This document shows positions 1 through 36,528 of a stretch of DNA of 64,000 nt, in pieces. The stretch spans positions 46,062,145-46,126,144 of the forward strand of contig CM060317.1 of the NCBI GenBank assembly GCA_030674155.1, in the 5' to 3' direction. The number at the start of each line of letters is the position of its first letter. The first letter of the stretch is position 1. The position numbers and the translations under genes are program-made. The stretch comes from Stramonita haemastoma. Its lineage: Eukaryota > Mollusca > Gastropoda > Neogastropoda > Muricidae. A model generated the notes under the pieces. It worked only from the letters and a program-made list of their open reading frames with translations, ran no database searches and was not told the DNA's origin.

Positions 1-3000
1 TCATTATCATGGAACAAATGAAGCCTGATACTAGTTTTTGGATAGATATTCTAATCATTTTCGTGTGATGCTCACTTTGTTCTGATTCATCCCCAAGCCC
101 CAATTTGCATTGTGGCCCAAAGCCAGTGTACTTTAAATTAGTACAGTGTTCTCTTGCAATGATAAACACATAGGGAAAAGGGTTTATATTCTACATAAAG
201 TCAGTAACTTGTACTTTCATTTTGCTTTGTTGAAATGTAAATTTAAAATCAAGATTTTCCCAGAAAGACCAAGTTTCTGGTTAACTTATTTTTAAGATTA
301 ATCTTGCTGATAAACAAATTTTGTTCACCACAACTGAGATGCCCGATAATCTTCAAAGTCAGTTTTGCACTGAAAGTGTATGTAGGAAAGGAGTGTAGAC
401 TGCACAGGACCTGCCAAATCAGCTGTGCACTATCAACTGTGGTCACATGGTGCTGGGGGAAGAGGAGTTTGAACACTATCAAATTGAACAGTATTGAATG
501 CTGATGAAAAGTCAATGAGCAAACTGTATCACAATGTAATTCGATTGTGCGTGTACATGATTGTAAGAGTGTCGCATCAATTATACTTCTGTTAGATCAG
601 TATGCAAACTGGCATTGATCTCACTTTGGTGTGGTGAGAGGCTGAGTGTGTTTTGCAAAATACTCAGAATATTCACTGATACCAAAAGTTAGAATAATAA
701 GGGGGGGGGGGGGGGGGGCAGGGGTTCCTACAAAGAGATGGTTATTTTCTGATGGTGTTCTTTCAGATAAGTTATTTTCTTACGATAGTCATTCAGAGAA
801 GCAGTTATTTTCCATTGTGCAAGGGTGGGTTGTTTTTTTCAGTATTGCAAGTGCATAGCAGCCTTTTGGATATGAAGGGAAGAATTTCTGAACAAAGTCT
901 GTGTGGCTTTTGTTTTAAGATGTAATCTGCTGATCTGCCCAGGATCAGTTTATGTGATGAGTTTTAAAATGTGTAATAGCCTGGTGTTTTTTTTAGCCAC
1001 TGTTATTGTTAATCATCAAACTTTCCGAAGCCTTTATGTTTGAAAGATTCATTTACATCTATTTTTTGTTATTTCATATTTTTGCCTTAAAAATACTACC
1101 CTATGATTCTGTCTCAGTCTATGGTATGCAGACCCATATAGTTGATAAACCCCTTTTCCAGTTGTTGTCAGACATGAATGACAAGACCTATGATTCACAT
1201 TGAATTTAAACAAACCCGTCTTTTTCTCTTGTCTCCCAGTTCTCTCTCTCTCTCTCTCTTTGTATCTCTCCTTTGTAAATGCACAGAGGGGAGGGGAGGG
1301 GAGTGTAATATCGTTACCATTTGGAATATTGCAGCTTTTTTTCATCGGGATGATGTGATGTCATTTTTCCATTAGGAGTGAATACAAGACAGCTAGTACT
1401 GCTCAAAAGGTTGAAGGCCCAACAATTGGTGATGTACTTGTCAATAAAATGTTATACTGCATGTTCCACGTGCCAGGTCAGCTGCCTATAGACAGTAGAC
1501 AGAACTTTACTTTTGTTTGATTCCTGAGGAATATAAGCTAATAGTGTTGTTTGGTGAGCACAATAAACTGAGGTGTCAGTGTGGCATAGCAGAGTCAGTA
1601 CGGTAACTTCATGTTGTTGATCTTCCTAACAAAATGAACAGAACTTTGTCACCCATTTTAAGATTTTTCTCTTTCTTAATTAAGTTTACCTAATTTCTTT
1701 TAATCTGTTTTTTTTTCCCACCCATTTTCGCAATATGTCATGTTTAGAACACACAAGAATACACAATGCATTTTCACTTAAATGACAGACAACAATAGTT
1801 GTTATCCGAGCATACAACCGAGAAGAAAGAATGCTGAGTAAAAAGAAACATACCTAGAATAAAATAAAGACACACTTTGACATGAAACAAAATCAGACAC
1901 TGGTCATGAATACAATCGAGTACACCTACTCCTTTTTTTTTGGGTTGTAATTATCAAAGGACAAACAGTGGTAGCTATTTAGAATTCAGCATAGTCCATC
2001 TTGGTCATCCCTCAAGCTGAATAGTAAACACTGGAATCTCTTCAACAGTGAACGGGGTTGAGGCAAAATTACAGCTGAAAAGAACGTTACTCATACTGAC
2101 CTTCATTCCTGACTTTAAGAGCATTGCAGAATATACTGACATTCATTCCTGGCTTTAAGAGCATTGCAGAAATTATGTATGGGGATAAGGAAGAAACGAA
2201 GCTGGCTGAACAAGCAAGGTCTGTTGTGTTCAGTCTCCTTACTGCTGAGCACCAAACGGCAAACACTTCTGCAGACAATCTGCTTACATGATGCAAATTC
2301 CATATTTACATCTCAAAAAGTGTCTTGGCCTGATACTCCTCCTATGCCGAATAAGTGATCTTTTTTTTTTCTTTTTTTTTGGTTTTGTAACCCCAGTCTG
2401 GCTTTATTCTGCAGTTTAAACCCTCGTCATTATTGTTTTTTGTTATGTAATGTTTCAATGTTGTTTATTTAAAAGCATCAGTCTCAAAATAAAAGCATTC
2501 AATCGGTCAGTTGGATGTGTCCTCTACTTCTCAATTTGGTCACATTTATCGTCTTTTTTTTATTACCTTGAAAGTTATTAACTATTCTTAATGGGTTTCC
2601 AATTTTCTGGCCGGCACTACATTTCCATTAGATTTTTATATTTTTTTTTTTATTAATGATAGATGGTTTATTTGTTAAGTTAATTTTGGTAATGTTTTGT
2701 TCTTGTTTGAGGGGGAAAGGGGTGGAGGTGGTAGGTGTGGAGGTGATAGGATTGGACTTTTTTGTTATTTGGGGGTCTTTTCCTCCCCACCAGACCTTGT
2801 GGGTGTACACAAACAAACATCATTGACTTGTGACTTTTTTCAGTGTCATAAGAATAGCTTCAACTGAACTTGGAGCTGGAGCTCTTTTCAGCTAGTAGCT
2901 TTAAAGCATTGTAAGAAGTTCCATTGTAAGAAGTTTTTTAAATCCTTTCTTTTCCTCTCTTTTAAAAAATTTTTTTTTATAGAGCTCCCACGTTCACCAA

Positions 3001-6000
3001 CGGTGGGATTTTGCTAATGCGACCATTTTTTCCCACCATTTAGGTAGCTGTGTTCCAACTTAAGGGATTTAATGTCATTAATTAAGCATGGTCTTGTACT
3101 GCTCCACAGTTAAGGAGCCTAAGCAGTGGAAACCCTCAACACTAACGTGCAAAGTGATCAGGCCTGCTATCACCAAAAATTGTAGATTATTATAGTGTAC
3201 ATTAGATTCATACACGTTTTTATCACTTCTGTATTTTTTCTTGGTAAAGGACTGTTAACATAAACTATTAAAAAAAAGAAAAAAAAGAAAAAAAGAACAC
3301 TTTTACTAAAATGATGTAAACTAGATAAAACTTGCCTCAAAGTAGAAGATTTTTGTTTTGTTTATTTTAGAAAAACTTAAACACTTAATACATGGACAAA
3401 AATCTGTTTCCCACAACTACCTGAGCATGGGACATACTTTCTTTTATATTAGCATTGTATTTCTCTTTCACTTAGGTGTCGAAAACATGAGGTTTTCACC
3501 CAGTCCCCTCCACCTGTTTACCAGCCAGCCATCAGAAAATGGTGAACTGTGATATGTTTTATTTTCTAGGATATTTCAATATCTTTTGGGGTTGGGTTTT
3601 TTTTTGTTTTGTTTTTTAAAGCAGGAGTGTCACTCCTTGAAAGCGCCCAATATCCATGCATCCTTAATCATGGATGCCTTATTCTATCATTTGTTTCATG
3701 AACTCCTGTGTGCCTGATCAGATTTTGGAATTTTGTGCTTTTCACTATTCACTGCATACGCTGTTAGTGTTATGAATCCCGGCTGTTCAAGAATAAAAAA
3801 TGATACACTGTATGGATAAAATATTCACACTGGCCGTCCTTTGATAAAGGCATTGTAATCTCTGTTGGCAGTCATTCAAAAGATAAACACTTTTAAAATG
3901 TGGTAGTTGGAGTTTAGTGAAACATTCATGAAACTTAGTTGGATATGTTTCATACTGTTGGGTATCATCACATAAACGATAATTTTGATGCATACAAAAT
4001 TTGAGAGATTAAACATATATTAAGAGAAATTTGTGAGACAGGAAAGTGTCTTTTACACAAAAGTTGCTGTTTCACAAACATGTTATGACATTTGTGTGGG
4101 CAGCTTTGTTTTTCACATCTGTTTAGATGGCTTGTTTGTCATGTTTGTTTTTGTGTGCCATGTACTAGTTTGATATCACAACCTTCTGGCTTCTCCATGT
4201 TTATCTATTGTTCTTATGTATGGCCTAATAATGCAATATGTTGCCTACTCCATTGCATTGACTTGCAGTTTTGAAGAAACATTCCGTTCTCTTAACACTA
4301 TTGCGTAAAGACACGTGTTTTGTTTTATTCTCTAACTCTAACTCATGTAAGTGGTAAATATCAAATATCTCATTACGCTTAGGTGGATACAGGTCTTTTG
4401 CCAACATACATGGCTGCTTACATAGTTCTGTTGTTCTTGCCAACTTGAAAGCATTGGGAAAGTTACTTTTTTTTCTCTCATTTGACAATCTTGTAGGCTG
4501 TTATTAGCCTGGTGTTATGGGCATGCATGTTCTTTAACAAAGATTGGTGCTGCTTACATCTGTCTGGCGTTCTTGTCAGTTAAGTGAGTGAGGGCTGGGT
4601 GTGTTGATATGCTTTTACGTTTTGTTTTGATTTTTAAGGGGGTGGGGGGGGGGCATTTGAACTGAAGAAGGGAGACTTAAAAAAAAGAAAAAAGAAAAGG
4701 GGGGGTTTGAATGAACTCATTTATATACAAGCTTGCCTATTAGCATTCATAGTCCGAAAAACAGCCATGTACGGGTCAGTCCCCATAGGACTAGTGTATT
4801 TATTTGGTCTATGTATGTTCTTCAAGTCCAATCAAGGATTTAGCGCATTCATCTAATGCCCGCAGTTTTTTTCCAATACAACTACTTATTGTGATAATCG
4901 GATTGTCATAACAACTGCGTTATTACTTCAAAAAATTTTCAGGTTTAAGAAACTTTATACATGAAGCACCGAACTACGTCACTCTTGTATTGTTTAACTC
5001 TTCAACAGCACTTGACTATTGCACAAGGAAGGCGCAAGTGGTATAGGAATGTGTAGACTTGTTCATATGTTTCATTTTGTATGATGTGGGCAGTAGAAGA
5101 GGAGAGGAAGATGCAGGTGGCTGAAACATGTTGGCAGAAACCCACAAAACCAGAGTAACTAAACAGTGATATTTGTAACAATAACAAACTACTACGTTGT
5201 GTGGGCCTGAGGCTGCAGCCACCCGCCCATCCTGTTGACAAAACTGAACCTTTAAATGTTATACCGCCAATGATGTATCCTCGTGCTGGGCCGCTTGGCT
5301 TGTTCTCTCATTATTTTACCTCCATGTGCAAGTAACACAGCTGAGCAGCCTTTCCCCTCTTTTGCACAACTGGTGGGAGACGGGTGGGGCCTCTGTGTTT
5401 GTAAAAAGACCGAGTGTGCTGCTTTGGAATTATTTATATTGTACGAGTTATACTGATTTGTAATCACAACAGGGGCATTTGATCTGTTGCTATTCCCAAC
5501 AGAGGCATGAGCATAAACATTAAAGGATAAAAGCAAACTCATCTGCTCGAAGTTGCAAGATCAGAAGCACACAGATCTGCTTGAAGCATTGTTTTGTAGC
5601 TATTGCACTCATTCTGCTATCACATATTTCTGTCATTTTCTAAAGCTGACAGGTAGCCTACCATAACACAGTAAGCCACTGAATGGACAGAATGGCCTTC
5701 TACTTTTTTACCTCCGTCTTACTCAGCTTCTTCTGAACTGCAAATGGAATAAAGGGAACATTATAATCCTCAGACCTGCCTTAGACACTTTTTTTAAAAT
5801 GGCAACCAGATGTTCTCTCTCTCCCCTCTTTTTTGTGCTCTTTGTTGGTTCAGGTAGGGGGAAGTTGTTTAAAGGGGTTGGGGTTTACTAATACAAATAT
5901 TAAGAGGTATTAAAGGGCAAAATGATAAATTTCTTTTTGTTCTTTTGTATTTACTTTGAAGTCTTTTTTCTAAACTTGAAAGCTACTTACATGTTATTCT

Positions 6001-6975
6001 GGTACTCATTTTTTAAAGCACAGTCATTTGGATTTTTTTTTATTTAAACCTTCCCTTGCCTTTTTATGTTTTTTTTTTAAAATTTTTTTTAATGAAACTG
6101 ATCAAAACAAGCATGCACGAACTATTCTTAATAGTAAGTCCAGTACCAGAGAAGTGACAAATGGGAGAGGGTGGGAGTGGGAAGAACACACTTCAGCACT
6201 AGTACTGCATTATTCCCCTAGGTTTGTTTGCCTTCTAGTGCCATTTTGAGTTTGTCTGTGAGTAGCTGTTTTGTGCAGTTTGATTTTGTCAGTAGACCAC
6301 AACAGAATGTTTGCTTCACGGTTGCCTCTGAAAGTCAGTAGTTGCCTTTTGTGCCAGGTGATTTTGTTGTTTCAGAGTGCAGGTCACAGTTTGCTTCTCC
6401 CGGTTCCCAGTCAAATGCAAAATTTTCTTTCTTTTTTTTTTGTTTTGTTTTCTTTATTCGGATTGGAGTTGCAAAACTGTGAGCTGGATCCTGAAAGACA
6501 CTCATAGATTTTGGTACCACTTGTTAACTTTTTGTCTTTCCTGAAGTGAATTTTGTATCTGTTTACTTTTTCACATCATCAGCACTAGTCATGATACTTG
6601 CATTTTGAAAAGTGTAAAGTTGTACAGAAGTTAAACACTTGAATAAGTCCAGCACTGGTATGCCTTTTTCTGTCTCATCTCCCCTCTTGTTTTGGTTGTT
6701 CACTAGTCTCTAAGGACTGTTATCTGTTAATTAAAGCGTTACAACGCAAGTACTGTTACGGATTTGGAGCTGCACAAAGGCCATAATGTTGTAGGGTTGT
6801 TCATGTTGTGAATTTGGGATGATGTGAATCAGTGGTTGGTTGTCTTTTTTTATTCCAATTCCCTAGGTGCCTGCCTCTTACTGGTGTGCTTTGATCAACA
6901 TGGTTTAGATGGTGACCTTTATTTCTCTGGCGTTCGTGCAATGGACAGTTTTTTGTATTGTAAACTATTTTCATG
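1..6975 (+). other. No gene recognised; possible long 3' UTR of a gene left of the window
   Basis: There is no exon with recognisable homology on either strand. The sequence is T-rich on the plus strand and has several scattered AATAAA signals, ending in the one at 6976. Contents include a G run at 702-718, a 40 bp tandem duplication at 2095-2172, and a SINE-like fragment near 2972-3062. Assignment as a 3' UTR is inference only; it could equally be intergenic. Confidence 0.35.
2095..2172. repeat. 40 bp tandem duplication
   Basis: Two adjacent copies of a unit reading TACTGAC-TTCATTCCTG-CTTTAAGAGCATTGCAGAA differ at two positions. Confidence 0.8.
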
Positions 6976-6981
6976 AATAAA
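6976..6981 (+). terminator. Poly(A) signal, plus strand, end of left-hand transcript
   Basis: AATAAA followed within 30 nt by T/G-rich sequence. Other plus-strand AATAAA copies lie near 1443, 1561, 2484 and 5749. Confidence 0.4.
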
Positions 6982-7097
6982 TATTTGGTATTACTTTCTG
7001 TAGAGTGATGTCAAAAAGGAATGTTGTGTATGTACTGGAGATGAATGAATGACAGGAAATACTCACACTAACACCACTTCTGCTACTCACTATTCTC

Positions 7098-7103
7098 TTT
7101 ATT
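7098..7103 (-). terminator. Distal poly(A) signal, minus strand
   Basis: AATAAA on the minus strand. It faces the plus-strand AATAAA at 6976-6981 with about 116 bp between them, the arrangement expected for two convergent transcripts. Confidence 0.45.
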
Positions 7104-10041
7104 ATCATTTCAATTAAAAACATTGTAATATGCAATACTATACGAAATCAAATGTATACACAATCAGATCTTTTTAGTAATTATTTTTCTGCTGCCTCAT
7201 GTATCATTCACACAGTTGATGGGTGACCATCAAAATGCATTCCCTATTTAATTACAGCAAACTGTTTCATACACAGACTAAAACTTGCCTTTACTTCACT
7301 CTTTCCCTTCCCTTTCCCATCACCACCATTCAAGAAGCACAGGATTACTGGGCATGAGTGGGAAAAGGTAAGAAAAGGAAAAGTCCAATAAAAAATGCTG
7401 GGAAACCAATTCTGCCATTAAAATGTTAGCATCTGTTGCTTTAGATTCCTACAGTACACCTAACAGCACATAAAAGATGCCATAAAACGAAGGAATCGTC
7501 TTCCCCATCAACATTCTTCATTTCAAAACCCCAGTGATGGCGTTGACTTTTCGTCACTGCAAATAATACTTGTCACAACAGTAAAATCTGAGCATCTTAT
7601 ACAGACTCCTATGAATCCCAACATGAATTTCATAAAACTGCTAAACTCTTAATAATAAATATTCTTACAGAAATCAACATGTAAAGTTAGGCTATGTACA
7701 GATGTCAGTTATAACACATAAAAGTGGGGAAAGACAGACGAGGTAAAAAGTTAGTTTGCCAAACTGTATCTATACAAACTGTTTCCTAAGCTGCTGAATG
7801 GAGAAAATGAGACCATAACCCAGGTCAGCAGCTCTTTGAAGTACCCCCCTTTCTCCTCTGATAGTTACTCTGCAAAACTGATACCACAGAACCTGCTGGT
7901 TGACATGTCCTTCTTTTACAAAGCCTGAAATACTACTAATGTCTTCAGTAAAGCTTCTGATTGCAAAGCAAACACCTTTGACTAAGCTAATTTCAGTAAC
8001 AGAATCGATCATATTTAGATGTTTTCTCACAACTTAAAATTTTTTCAAAGAACTTTTTTTCTACAAAATTTGCTCCCTATTCCTGCAGTAAAGAGAACTT
8101 TACATATCCATCTTGTGTTCAGCTACCTCAAAACATGGTTAGAGATACAGCAACTTAAAACCTATTATAAATAAAACACCCTCTTCATTGACATCATTAA
8201 ATGTGGGAAATGTGACACATGAAGTCAGATGAAAATGTACAGTCTATTTTCTGAGTTCAAATTTTTGTCTTGTCAAATTCTCTCATCGCCCAACAATTCC
8301 ATGTATAGACTTAGTGATGTAAGACTGCTAACACTAATCTAATATGTTTCTCTGAGCCTATGTTCTAGTTTTTTTCCAGACTGTTGCACTGCAAGACTTT
8401 ACTTTTTAAATGAATTCATTAAAACTCTTTTTCCCCAAGACCGCCCCAAACCCCCAGTAGAAATCTCTCGCAAATGCCCGCTAACACTTGCAAAACATGT
8501 GCTTACTATGGGTGCCACCGTTCCTACATAAACGAGACTCTCATGAGAGCTATTGTCTACGTAATAAGATGCTGCCACGTTGTCTGCACTTTACTGTGTA
8601 CAAATCAGTAAGGTATTAAGCAAATTATGAATTTTCAAAGTTTGCTGAATAAATCTTATGGGCAATAGTTAGGATGGTTGCTGAGTGAGGATTTGGACAC
8701 CTATAGAGAAGGCTTAAAGGCTTTTTCATTAGAATATTGTCAAGACTGATCAAGCAGATGAGACAGAGTGGCCTAGAAGCTGTTTGATGAAGAGACCATA
8801 CTGATAGCAAAAAAATGATGTGTCATAATTCTTTTCTTTCTTTTTTTTTGGTAAACAACTGCATGAATGCAAAAATCGTCTGGCCCAGTGTGTACTTAAT
8901 TTATTGCAGAATGCAGGAAATAACATTTCTTCCAGTAAACGATAGTAGAAATATATATGTAATCAGTTTTTTTTGTAGTGACTGTTGAAACTTGTAAAAA
9001 TTACTTCCCATGACACAAGTTTCACAATGAATGAACTGTGTGACCTCAGGGGAATACGGGTTAAAAGGAACTCTGCTTCACTTTTCAGCCAATCAGTTAA
9101 AACCTCTAGCATGATTTAAGCCACTCAACCACATATTTACAGTGACATTAAATCTCAATGACACACATAATAAAGCATGCAAAGCTTGATGTGGCAACGA
9201 AAGATTTTGAAATGAACAATACATGATAAAATACTTTTAGTTTCATGACATGGCCAGCAAACGACACTTGAAAAATCAAATGCAAGATTATTCAGAAGAC
9301 ACAGAGCAAAATAACTTTGAAATGAGAAACATCCAAGAGAAATTTCGGACTTTTATGCTATACAGGGAATGGGTGGGCAGCTGAATAAAAATAACAGAAA
9401 AGAAATGTCACTGACCAGCAAAATTGTACTTACCGAACATGACTCTAGTCTACAAAGACATGCTAACATAAATTTATTAAAAACTTTAGAACAGCTGTTA
9501 CAACCTGGCAGAAAAAGAGCCCGTTCCAGATGAAGGCTCACTAAAAATGGTCACTATGACCCACAGCAGGTGCTGTCTTTCTCCATCATGCTATAAAGAA
9601 GACTCTAAGGTTAGGAGGGAGCTGAACAGCAGGACTAGATGAAAAGCCCCTTCAGGACACTGCAGCAGACACAGTCACTGATAAGATACAGACCTTCCTC
9701 TCTTCCTATCAACATCATTATAGCAAACTACTGCAACTAACAGGACCCGGAGAAACCAGCAACCATAATTCACACACCAGGCAGCGTCTTCCACACACTG
9801 CACAGAATGTTGACTTCAAAATAAAATGAGTGGCAGTGAAAAGCTGTCAGTAATCTGATGGGGAAAAAAACGCAACAGATACCACGAAAGTTGGATGGAA
9901 GACTCCTACCATGTCACACATTGCAGGCACAGAAGGCAAAAACACAGATGATGATGATGATGATGATGATAGACATGACGTGGTCCACAAATGCTGTACA
10001 AGTCTCTGAGCAGTATGGCAGGGAACATTTGCTGAGCAGTC
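7098..10041 (-). other. NCAPH: Probable NCAPH 3' UTR
   Basis: The 2.9 kb downstream of the NCAPH stop has no recognisable gene or large repeat and is AT-rich. AATAAA on the minus strand occurs at 9472-9477, about 8899 and, most distally, at 7098-7103. Which signal is used cannot be told from sequence. An open frame of 86 codons lies at 7770-8030 but has no recognised homology. Confidence 0.55.
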
Positions 10042-32210
<22,169 letters not shown>

Positions 32211-32222
32211 CTTGAAAATGTC

Positions 32223-34249
32223 CTGAAAAACATCAAGTATGGTCATGAATACTTCACAACATTATGACAAAATTAGTCCACACAATCATACTGATACCGC
32301 AATGAATGTTCTGTAATTAATCCCTATTCTTTGTCAGTTTTAATTCTCTAAAACCTTTAGAGTTTTTGACTAATAAGTAATGTCAATTGACTCATATAAA
32401 AATGAAAACATTCTGCAAACAAACTTTGAAAAATTCAATGACTTGAATGAGTAAACTTGAATTGTGAACTGAACTGAAAACAGGAATGAATACTACCAAA
32501 TGTCTCATTCACATTGTCTGGCAGCCTGTGTGTACCACAAAGAAGAAGAAGAAACTAACACAACAGTCAAAGAAGCACACATGCTACATGTGTAATCAGT
32601 AAAGCATGGGGACTAACACTTTAACATTACAGTGTCTCTCCTAAAACCAAAGGTGATCAGTGCTCCCTGAGTCAGATTTACTTATAGTTGTACTTGTGTT
32701 ATGTCAGGCATCTTAGATGATCTTACACAGTTACACCACTAAAATACCACCAAAAAAATATATATATTATAATGTAGTTTCAACAGGTGCCATATCATGC
32801 CATATCATATGGTAAGGTGAGAAAAATGTCCAGTGCCACTGACACTAAAAGCCAACCATGAACCAGGTCTGATTTTTACCAGTACCTTAAGAGTACACCC
32901 CTAATAAGTCAACTAACAGTAACACTAACAGACTAACATTCTTAATCACACACACACACACAACACACAACTCACACACAAACACACGCACGCGCACACC
33001 ACACACACACACACACACACACGATAGCCTAGTGGTTAGAACATTGCACTCGCAATTTGACAGCCTGGGTTCGATTCCTGTTCAAGGAAATTTTTTCCCT
33101 GGAGTTAACTTCAGTGCTGACTCCACTCTCCCTAAAAGTCCTTCGGATGAGACTATAAACCGAGGCCCAGTGTGCGAAAACAATCAGAATATCTTGTGCA
33201 CATGTTAAATCCTGTTCCGCTTTTCGTAAGAGTAGGGCATTGTGTGCCGGTGGGAACAGATGACAAGATTTACAAAACTGCATACACACAGGGACTAGAT
33301 GTAAAAAAAAAAGCACTTGAGAGCTTATTCCATTATCCTAAAATAGTAAAATGGGTCAATATAAAAGAATAAAATTATAAATTTTATATGGATACATGCT
33401 TAGTAAAAAATAGACTCAAAGACTGAGACAGTGACAGACAGAAGATAGACAGAAGCTTAGTTTAAACTAGTACCCAATCAATGAATCATATAAATTACTA
33501 TTTTATTACTAAGTTCATTTTGGCAAGTGCTGATAACAATTGCAGGCCATTTAAGGCATTTTCTACATATTCGGTGAATTTATTTTGTAAAGTGTTGCAG
33601 GGCAATAAATTGAAAAAGTGCCGATGTTCTGGCCATGTGTCAGGTGGCCTATCCCCTTAGGTCCTCCTCTCTGCTTCGGTCTTCGGCACTGGCAGCTTCT
33701 TCTGTCGCTAGGACACGCATCTGGGATCGGGGGTGATCCGATGACCAATGTTTGCTGATTTACATAAGTTTTGTTTCTCTTTTGTCAACAAATGTTTTCA
33801 TGACCACCCTCCCCCATCCAAGATAAAAAAAAAATCAATTACACATCCAGTGTTAGCGACAAATTCCACTTCCTAAATTTCAAATCGAGAATGTGTATTT
33901 TCAAACATGTAGGCTAGGCCTAGGCCTATGTGTTGTTGCACTTTAGTTCACTTACTCTTGGTGGAAGCTCTCCTGATCACAACACAAAATATAATTATGA
34001 TTGGCTCACCTGGCTATTCCTTATGCTGCTACAAACAAAAGTACAAGTATATTTTTATCTGCTTTGCCACAAATTCTCCAAAAAAATTGATTTTGTTCAA
34101 TTTTTCACTCTTCAGTTTGAAGTCGCCGCCATCCGTTGACATTCAATTCTCGTTGATGCACGCACCTTCTCGCGCTGCAGCTAAATGCTTGTTGTCTATG
34201 AAATACTGTCATATGAGGACATAGCTGTGACCCGGTTTTTTCGATAATG

Positions 34250-34250
<1 letters not shown>
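32223..34250 (-). other. NCAPH: NCAPH intron 1 and probable 5' end
   Basis: The acceptor before exon 2 implies an upstream non-coding exon. A candidate lies near 34090-34240, the least AT-rich stretch. On the minus strand it reads GCAGCGCGAGAAG/GTGCGTG (possible donor) and CAACGGATGGCGGCGAC, a YY1-like start-site motif. The intron holds a SINE at 33022-33376. The exact start and first exon cannot be fixed from sequence. Confidence 0.4.
33022..33376 (+). repeat. tRNA-headed SINE, family 1, full length
   Basis: The head GATAGCCTAGTGGTTAGAAC and B box GGTTCGATTCC precede a core TTCGGATGAGACTATAAACC GAGGCCC. The body then continues through GTAAGAGTAGGGCATTGTGT GCCGGTGGGAAC and ends CTTATTCCATTATCCT with an A-rich tail. 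The core resembles the conserved Nin-type SINE domain. Its 5' end abuts a (CA)n tract. Confidence 0.85.
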
Positions 34251-34328
<78 letters not shown>

Positions 34329-34333
34329 TATAT
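34247..34333. repeat. (AT)n microsatellite
   Basis: About 85 bp of TA repeats near the presumed NCAPH 5' end. Confidence 0.95.
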
Positions 34334-34805
34334 CATCTGCATATGAACAGCAAATGTCACACATGAGGTGATCCAGGAGGATATTAAGCCCAAGATAAAC
34401 ATCACCCAAGATTATCAACTTATAAACAGTAAAATTAATACCCCACATGGGGTGACCCAGGAGGGCTTTTAGCTTAAATATAGATAGATTTATCCCACAA
34501 ATCCAGTGGATATTATGTTACATTATGTTATGATACGTCATGTCCCATTGAGCCATGTTGTGTTGAATTATATTGTGTCATGTTACTTTTTCTTTATCAG
34601 AGGACTAAGGACAGTCATAACGGACATCCATGCTATGGATGATAGGGGTCTAAATAATATTGTTCAGATGTGGGACATAACACTAAAAATAAATAAAATA
34701 AAATAAAATAAAATAAAATAAAATAAAACCCCTTTAACCTGAGAAAATATGGAAGAATTAAAAAGAAAGATACAGCACTAAAAACTAGAACATTGGTATG
34801 CATAC

Positions 34806-34848
<43 letters not shown>

Positions 34849-36005
34849 GATCCGGATTATATTCTAAACCGATATCCGTGTGCGAACGCACGCAGAACGT
34901 CTTGCGCACACGTTAAAACCCGTTCTGCTTCTTAAAGAGCAGGCTATTGTGTGCCGGTGGGAACGGATGACAAAATTTACAAAACGACTTACACACGGGG
35001 ACTAGATATAAAACAATACAAGAGTGATTATTCCATTATCCTCTAAATAGACGATTTTTTTTAACAGGAACTAAATGCAAGAGTTAGGCTACTAAGTTCT
35101 GGCGTTGAGCGCCCCCCACCCCCTCTTTATTATTATTCTTAACTTTACAGCTCCATTCATCGTGATTATTTACGAAACCTTTATGGGTTGGTCATGAGAT
35201 TTTCATGCATCCAAAGCAACGAGTCAGATTCAAATGTACAGAGACGATCAGACTATATGTTCTGAGAGCAGTTAGATTTCAGTCAGTGAGACTGAAGTCT
35301 GACAAGTGGTGTTCTCTCTCAAACCTGCCGGGAGGTTCACATTTTCACAGGCCACATATTTTTGCGTCAACGTATTGCAGACTTACCTCCTCTTATCCGG
35401 GAATTTCAAGGTTCTCCAAAACAACAATCACCCTATCTGCTAAACAGATTGCTGTGGTTAGCCTATAAACATTAGGCCTAAGTGATGTTAGCTATGGTAA
35501 CATGAATGCTGCTAGATATTGTGGGTGCGGTGATCTATATCAAAGGGAACATTTGGGGACCTAAAAGAAGAGGACACGACACATTCACCACAGAAGGTTC
35601 GTCACTGCCACTACTAGTAGTACTTAAGTACTAGCCTAGTTAGGCCTACCGTGTGTTTGTTAATAGTTTGGTTGTTGGGCCTCCCCCCCCCTCACATTTA
35701 TGTTAGGCCTTTTGGACTTTTTAAACTCATGTTCTTGAAAAGTCTTGAAAAATGCAGCTTGGTTTCATTGTTGTCGATTTCTTAAGTTTGTTTCTTGTTA
35801 GTTTTTTTTTTTTTTTCATAATATTGATTTGAAATAAGAAAGATATGTTAAAATGTTTTAATATGTTTGTATTTTTTTGGTTGGGTTGCTATCTTCTTTG
35901 CTGTCACCTCTCAATTTTAATCACTTTGATTTATTATAATCAGTGTACCTCACTACCTGCCTCCACATTTATGTTTGGGTTAGTTAGGGATTACATGTTT
36001 GTTGA

Positions 36006-36043
<38 letters not shown>

Positions 36044-36520
36044 TATATATATATCTTTTGTTAAAATAAATGTATCTAGTTGGGATTATGCGTTTGTTGA
36101 ATGTATACCAATCTCCATTTTTTTAATCATAGGTTGAACTTTTAATTGTTAGTGATGGTGGTTTTGACTTTTGTGTTGTTGTTTTGTTGTGGTTTTTATG
36201 TTGTTGTTTTTGTTGTTGTTTTTTTTCACATCATTCAGTGTTTGACACCAAATGGGATTGGTATTTTAGTGGTAATCTTTTTTTGCTTTTAACATTAATT
36301 AATGTGGCATTGGAAATGGAATAGAAACAAGAGCCGCTATGATAATAAGGAAAATTTAAACTGACTTCCTAAGAAAAAAACAAAACAAAATGGATGTCTT
36401 AGATGTCTTAGACTTCCCTATTCATCAATTTCTTAGTGGGTGAAAAAGTGTTGTTTTTGTTCTTAAATCATACTCAGAAAGTTATTGTTTTGTGTTTTTT
36501 GCTGTTGTTATTGTACATAG
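34250..36520. promoter_or_regulatory. Intergenic region between divergent NCAPH and SFR1
   Basis: About 2 kb separates the presumed NCAPH start from the first coding exon of SFR1. It holds (AAAAT)n at 34691-34728, (CA)n at 34810-34846, a truncated SINE at 34847-35050, and (AT)n at 36009-36054. A palindromic GTTAGCTATGGTAAC at 35488-35502 partly fits an X-box (RFX) site. The SFR1 5' UTR exon probably lies near 35500-35630. All regulatory roles are inference. Confidence 0.35.
34847..35050 (+). repeat. SINE family 1, 5'-truncated
   Basis: It starts at ATCCGGATTATATTCTAAAC C, within the core, and continues GTGTGCGAACGCACGCAGAA CGTCTTGCGCACACGTTAAA to the ATTATCCTCTAAATAG end. The truncation point abuts (CA)n. 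Confidence 0.8.
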
Positions 36521-36528
36521 CCCAGCAA

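Noticed and set aside
1376..1520. Possible exon after TTTTTCCATTAG with about 47 open codons
   Set aside because: No homology, no donor at a sensible position and an in-frame stop depending on phase; probably chance.
7770..8030. 86-codon minus-strand open frame in the NCAPH 3' UTR interval
   Set aside because: Protein-like composition but no recognised family and no splice context; kept as UTR.
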